The notes beneath the pieces are model-generated. The model was not told the origin of the DNA and did not search any database. It worked only from the letters and a program-made list of their open reading frames with translations. 17,483 nucleotides of DNA. Source: Fidelibacterota bacterium (GTDB taxonomy: Bacteria > Pseudomonadota > Alphaproteobacteria > Rhodospirillales > Rhodospirillaceae). Location of the stretch: assembly GCA_947473445.1 (NCBI GenBank), contig CANJEU010000009.1:1-17483 (forward strand), in the 5' to 3' direction. Made by a program: the position numbers and the translations under genes. Positions 14,279 to 17,483 of this stretch are shown in pieces; the first letter of the stretch is position 1; each line of letters begins with the position of its first letter.

Positions 14279-14715
14279 TGGTCGCGCGCACCTTTTTCGC
14301 GCACCGCTTCGCACGGTTCCTGATGACCGGTGGCATCGCCGCGGGTGTGAACGTAGGGAGCCGCTATTTTCTATCCATGGCCATGGAGTACCGCTGGGCG
14401 GTTTTCATGGCCTACCTCTGCGGCATGATCACGGCCTGGATCCTCGCGCGGCTGTTCGTGTTCGAGGAGAGCGGCCGCGGCCGATCGGCCGAGTTTGCGC
14501 GTTTTGGCCTCGTGAATATGTTTGCGGCGGCGCAGGTCTGGTGCGTTGCGGTGGGACTGGTGGAATACGTCTTTCCCGCCATAGGGTTCGCCTGGCATCC
14601 CGAGGAGGTAGCCCACCTGCTGGGGGTCTGCATTCCGGTCTTCACCAGTTACCTGGGCCATAAGCATTTCAGCTTTGCCCCCCTGAAGCCAGAAGACGGA
14701 AAGCCGAAATCCTGA
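14275..14715 (+). CDS. GtrA-like small membrane protein (predicted lipid-linked sugar flippase or partner)
   Basis: The product is 146 residues with four predicted helices at about 13-34, 41-63, 76-100 and 111-128, the normal size and layout for the GtrA family (PF04138). FARFLMTGGIAAGVN (12-26) and SYLGHKHFSF (125-134) are typical of the family ends. GtrA proteins are proposed to move polyprenyl-phosphate sugars across the inner membrane or to assist a transferase. The mycobacterial counterpart beside DprE1/DprE2 is Rv3789. The ATG at 14275 overlaps the TGA of the FAD gene (ATGA); a second in-frame ATG follows at 14278 and either may be used. It closes the gene run and is followed by a hairpin. 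Confidence 0.88.
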   Translation: MMVARTFFAHRFARFLMTGGIAAGVNVGSRYFLSMAMEYRWAVFMAYLCGMITAWILARLFVFEESGRGRSAEFARFGLVNMFAAAQVWCVAVGLVEYVFPAIGFAWHPEEVAHLLGVCIPVFTSYLGHKHFSFAPLKPEDGKPKS

Positions 14716-14738
14716 GGTCTTTCAAAGCGAAAGCCTTC
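14714..14738 (+). terminator. Hairpin after the GtrA-like gene (possible operon end)
   Basis: The arms GAGGTCTTTC and GAAAGCCTTC pair over ten positions with one mismatch and one wobble around the five-base loop AAAGC. It begins inside the stop codon of the GtrA-like gene. There is no T-run after it, so an intrinsic terminator is only partly supported; it may instead protect the mRNA end. Confidence 0.35.
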
Positions 14739-14829
14739 TGCGGGGCCCTATTCCGCGTGACATTACAGGCCTATTTTAAGTACACACTCCTTTCGTAAGC
14801 CTGCCCAATACAAGGTTCAACGCCCGGAT
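14739..14829 (+). promoter_or_regulatory. Leader region before the multidomain glycosyltransferase gene
   Basis: The 114 bp between 14715 and 14830 is the largest gap after 2872 on the plus strand, so a separate promoter is likely. GTGACA at 14757-14762 and TACACA from 14781 are 18 bases apart, but the -10 match is poor. AAGG at 14812 is about 14 bases from the start codon, too far for a strong ribosome site. Confidence 0.25.
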
Positions 14830-17483
14830 ATGGAACTCGCCGGTAAACTCGCGCGCCAAGCGCCTTCCGATGCGGCTGTCGATGCCGACCACGCCGACCG
14901 TTTGCGCGCCTTGCTGACACCGTCGTCGTTCTGGTCGCCGCTTTACCTTGAGGAGTCCGCATGGCTCGATCACGGCGCCTTCGCGTTCTGGCTGATCGAA
15001 GCCACCCGCCCGCGCACCTTCGTCGAGCTTGGTACCCACGGTGGTTATTCCTACTTCACCGTATGCCAGACCGTGAAGGCGCTGGGCTTGCCGACCAAGT
15101 GTTATGCCGTCGATACATGGCAGGGCGATGAACACGCCGGTTTCTACGACGAAAGCATTTACCGCCGCGTTCACGATCACAACGAACGTCATTACGCGTC
15201 CTTCTCGCGCTTGGTGCGCGCCACTTTCGCCGAGGCGCTCTCTCACTTCCCCGACGGCTCCATCGATCTGCTTCATATCGATGGCCGCCATTTCTACGAG
15301 GACGTGAAGGAAGACTATGAGACTTGGCGTGTAAAACTGTCTGATCGTGCCGTCGTGTTTTTCCACGACATTAATGTGCGCGAACGCAATTTCGGCGTCT
15401 TCAAGCTTTGGGAAGAACTCAAAGTTCAGTACCCGAGCTTTGACTTCATGCATGGCAATGGCCTCGGGATCATCGGGTATGGCAAGGACCTGCCCGTAGG
15501 CATTCTTCCACTCTTCGACGCGGCGAAAGACGAACGCACGCAGGGCTATGTTCGTATGGCCTACAGCCGTCTCGGCGCGGCGTTCAAAGCGCAATTCGAG
15601 GCTGCTCAAACACGTGACGATCTGACCGATAAGTTGACCGCGCAGGTAACGCGCGCCGAGGCATTGGAAGTCGAGAACCACGCCCTTTCCGCCCGTGCGA
15701 AGCAACATGTGGAGGAGCTTACCTCCGCATGGAAAGCCCAAGAACAGCGGGCGACCTCCCTGCAATCAGAGACCGAAGGGCTGGCCGCTCAACTTCAAGT
15801 CGCAGGCGATCATCTCAAAACGACCATCTTGGATTTCGAGACCCAGCTCAGGGCGCAAGCGGAGGCATTCGAGGCGCGGCTCGATCACGCGGCCGATCAT
15901 CTCAAACGCACGAGCGAGGATTTCGAGCGCCGCCTCAGGCTGCAGGCCGATGATTTGGGGCGTCAGCTCAAGGCACAAGCTAAGACCCTCAACGCTGAAA
16001 TCGCCGCCGTCACCGAAAACATGCTTCTGCAAATTCGGGCACACGAACATCGCGCCGACGCTCTTCAAGCCCAGGTTGACGCCCGTGACCTTGCCATCTC
16101 GCGGCTGCAGACCTCGTTCAGCTGGCGCATCACCAAACCGGTCCGCTTCGCCAGCCGCCTTATGGGAAAGGCCTTCCGCGCAATGCGCCGGCCGGTGCGC
16201 ATCGTCGGCGGCTTTGTCTACCGTTACACGCCGCTACCGATATCCATCAAAGCGCGGATCGTCAGCTTGCTCCTCCACCTGCTTGCGCCGCTGGTGCGCA
16301 ACACGGGCTTTTATAATAATTGGTTCGAACGGCGCCGCCTCAGCGCGCAGGCGCTTATGCCGGGCGAGGGCGCGGCCGGTGCGCCGAAGGAAGTCGCCCG
16401 CGCCATCGAGATCGACTATAGCGCCGCCGTACCTTTCATCTATCCCACCCTCGACATCGAGGCGCCGCGCCTTGCCGTGTTCCTACATCTCTTCCACGAG
16501 AATCTAGGACCGGAATTCCAGCGCTACCTTAGAAACATCCCCTTCTCCTTCGATCTCTTCATCACGACGGATTCACCTGCAAAGGTGAACATCATCACCC
16601 GCCAATTCACCGATTGGAATCTGGGACAGGTGACGGTGCGGGTCACGCCGAACCGCGGCCGCGACATCGCCCCCAAACTGCTTGGCTTCCGCGAAGTCTA
16701 TGACCGCTATCCCTTCGTGCTCCATTTGCATTCGAAGGTATCCGATCACGCAGGCGTTCTGGCCAATTGGCGCGGCCTCTTGCTCGAGACTCTCATTGGT
16801 TCGCCCGAGATCGTCACCAGCGTGTTTGACGCCTTCGCGCGCCGGTCCGACATCGGCATGATCGCCCCTCAGCATTTCGAGGTTGTGCGGCACTGGATCA
16901 ATTGGGGCGGCAACTTTAAGACCGCCGAGGCCTTGGCCCGCCGCATGGGTGAGAATGCTCTCTCCATGGATAAGGTCGTGGACTTCCCTTCGGGATCCAT
17001 GTTCTGGGCAAGGTCCGCGGCATTGAAGCCGCTGCTCGATCTTAATCTCACCGTCGACGATTTCGAGGAGGAGAAGGGACAGATCGACGGCACCATCGCT
17101 CATGCCATCGAGCGGCTCTATTTCTACGTCTGCGAGCGCGCCGGCTTCGGCTGGATGAAGATTGCGCCGCGGGCCCTGTACCCGCAGACGCCAGCGATTC
17201 TCACCATCAATACACCTGCAAATCTCGGTGTGTTCGTCAACGACTACGGCCTGAAACTAACGGGTCCGAACCTCCCGCCGCAGCGCGAAGCCCACCCCGT
17301 GCCGGCGCTGGCGCCGCGGGTTCTGATAGACCGCCTGCAGTCCCGCGCCCTTGGCTGCGATATGGAAGTCGACCCGACTGCCAAGGTGTGCGTGGGGATC
17401 GTCACCTATAACAACACCGCAAATCAACTTCGCCGCGTCGTCGATAGCGCGCGGCATGCGCTTAAGCATGCCGGACTCGCCCG
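14830..17483 (+). CDS. Multidomain envelope-glycan protein: methyltransferase, coiled coil, RgpF-like domain, GT2 start (3' end cut)
   Basis: An uninterrupted frame gives 884 residues and leaves the window. Residues about 40-220 are a class I methyltransferase of the Methyltransf_24 type: FVELGTHGGYSYF (64-76), LLHIDGRHFYEDVKEDYETW (147-166) and FFHDI (177-181). Residues 255-428 are a long charged coiled coil, ending in the linker SFSWRITKPVRF (429-440) that often joins such coils to glycosyltransferase regions. Residues about 545-790 match the rhamnan-synthesis RgpF family: LAVFLHLFHENL (548-559), TPNRGRDIAPK (606-616), LHLHSKVSDH (631-640) and FPSGSMFWAR (719-728). At 853 VCVGIVTYNN starts a GT2 domain. 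Such proteins assemble O-antigen or capsule chains in the cytoplasm. The ATG at 14830 is the only reasonable start after an in-frame TGA at 14758. Acceptor and sugar are unknown. Confidence 0.9.
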   Translation, partial: MELAGKLARQAPSDAAVDADHADRLRALLTPSSFWSPLYLEESAWLDHGAFAFWLIEATRPRTFVELGTHGGYSYFTVCQTVKALGLPTKCYAVDTWQGDEHAGFYDESIYRRVHDHNERHYASFSRLVRATFAEALSHFPDGSIDLLHIDGRHFYEDVKEDYETWRVKLSDRAVVFFHDINVRERNFGVFKLWEELKVQYPSFDFMHGNGLGIIGYGKDLPVGILPLFDAAKDERTQGYVRMAYSRLGAAFKAQFEAAQTRDDLTDKLTAQVTRAEALEVENHALSARAKQHVEELTSAWKAQEQRATSLQSETEGLAAQLQVAGDHLKTTILDFETQLRAQAEAFEARLDHAADHLKRTSEDFERRLRLQADDLGRQLKAQAKTLNAEIAAVTENMLLQIRAHEHRADALQAQVDARDLAISRLQTSFSWRITKPVRFASRLMGKAFRAMRRPVRIVGGFVYRYTPLPISIKARIVSLLLHLLAPLVRNTGFYNNWFERRRLSAQALMPGEGAAGAPKEVARAIEIDYSAAVPFIYPTLDIEAPRLAVFLHLFHENLGPEFQRYLRNIPFSFDLFITTDSPAKVNIITRQFTDWNLGQVTVRVTPNRGRDIAPKLLGFREVYDRYPFVLHLHSKVSDHAGVLANWRGLLLETLIGSPEIVTSVFDAFARRSDIGMIAPQHFEVVRHWINWGGNFKTAEALARRMGENALSMDKVVDFPSGSMFWARSAALKPLLDLNLTVDDFEEEKGQIDGTIAHAIERLYFYVCERAGFGWMKIAPRALYPQTPAILTINTPANLGVFVNDYGLKLTGPNLPPQREAHPVPALAPRVLIDRLQSRALGCDMEVDPTAKVCVGIVTYNNTANQLRRVVDSARHALKHAGLA
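15802..15975 (+). repeat. Two tandem 87-bp units inside the coiled-coil coding region
   Basis: The units 15802-15888 and 15889-15975 share GATCATCTCAAA, GATTTCGAG and CTCAGG at the same offsets. They encode two 29-residue blocks built on (A/G)DHLK-x-T-x2-DFE-x2-LR. This points to an internal duplication that lengthened the coil; the second unit has since diverged. Confidence 0.7.

Noticed and set aside
14776..15765. Long minus-strand open frame (329 codons) opposite the methyltransferase domain
   Set aside because: The plus strand in this region encodes clear Methyltransf_24 motifs in a frame that continues for 884 codons. The minus frame has no recognisable motifs and is a shadow of high-GC codon use.
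1..17483. Mobile elements, CRISPR arrays, tRNA genes, phage or defence genes
   Set aside because: I looked for transposase motifs, repeat-spacer periodicity, tRNA-like cloverleaf blocks and flanking repeats, and found none that I could support.

Overview
The window is GC-rich (about 60% by eye), densely packed chromosomal DNA. Codon use and protein character suggest a Gram-negative bacterium, most likely an alphaproteobacterium; this is an impression from sequence and was not tested by search. There are no tRNA or rRNA genes, insertion sequences, CRISPR arrays or phage genes that I can support. The overall theme is cell-envelope glycan synthesis.

Layout. On the minus strand at the left are a SAM-dependent methyltransferase cut by the window edge (725 to 1) and a polytopic membrane protein of unknown function with GT-C-like layout (2720 to 1026), separated by a 300-bp gap. 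On the plus strand come an aspartate/glutamate-racemase-family enzyme (2872-3597) and, one base later, a SulP-STAS-cNMP-binding transporter split by an apparent one-base deletion near 4258 (3599-4312 and 4309-5742). Next is a tightly packed run from 5774 to 14715: a YfhO-like GT-C membrane protein, a HAD phosphatase-UbiA prenyltransferase fusion, a DprE1-like FAD oxidase, a DprE2-like short-chain reductase, an extended-SDR epimerase/dehydratase homologue, an FAD-dependent amine-oxidase-like protein and a GtrA-like small membrane protein. The right end holds a very large multidomain protein (methyltransferase, coiled coil, RgpF-like domain, start of a GT2 domain) that runs off the window.

How the genes fit together. 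UbiA + HAD + DprE1 + DprE2 + GtrA reproduces the mycobacterial route to decaprenyl-phospho-D-arabinofuranose: Rv3806c phosphoribosyl transfer, a 5'-phosphatase step, Rv3790/Rv3791 2'-epimerisation, and the GtrA-like Rv3789. The predicted role of this operon is therefore to make a polyprenyl-phosphate-linked D-arabinofuranose (or a derivative) and present it in the periplasm, where the YfhO-like GT-C protein is a candidate transferase. The epimerase homologue and the FAD protein, translationally coupled inside the run, have no counterpart in the mycobacterial route and are the best candidates for an undescribed extra step. The DprE1-like protein has Ala where M. tuberculosis DprE1 has the benzothiazinone-target Cys387.
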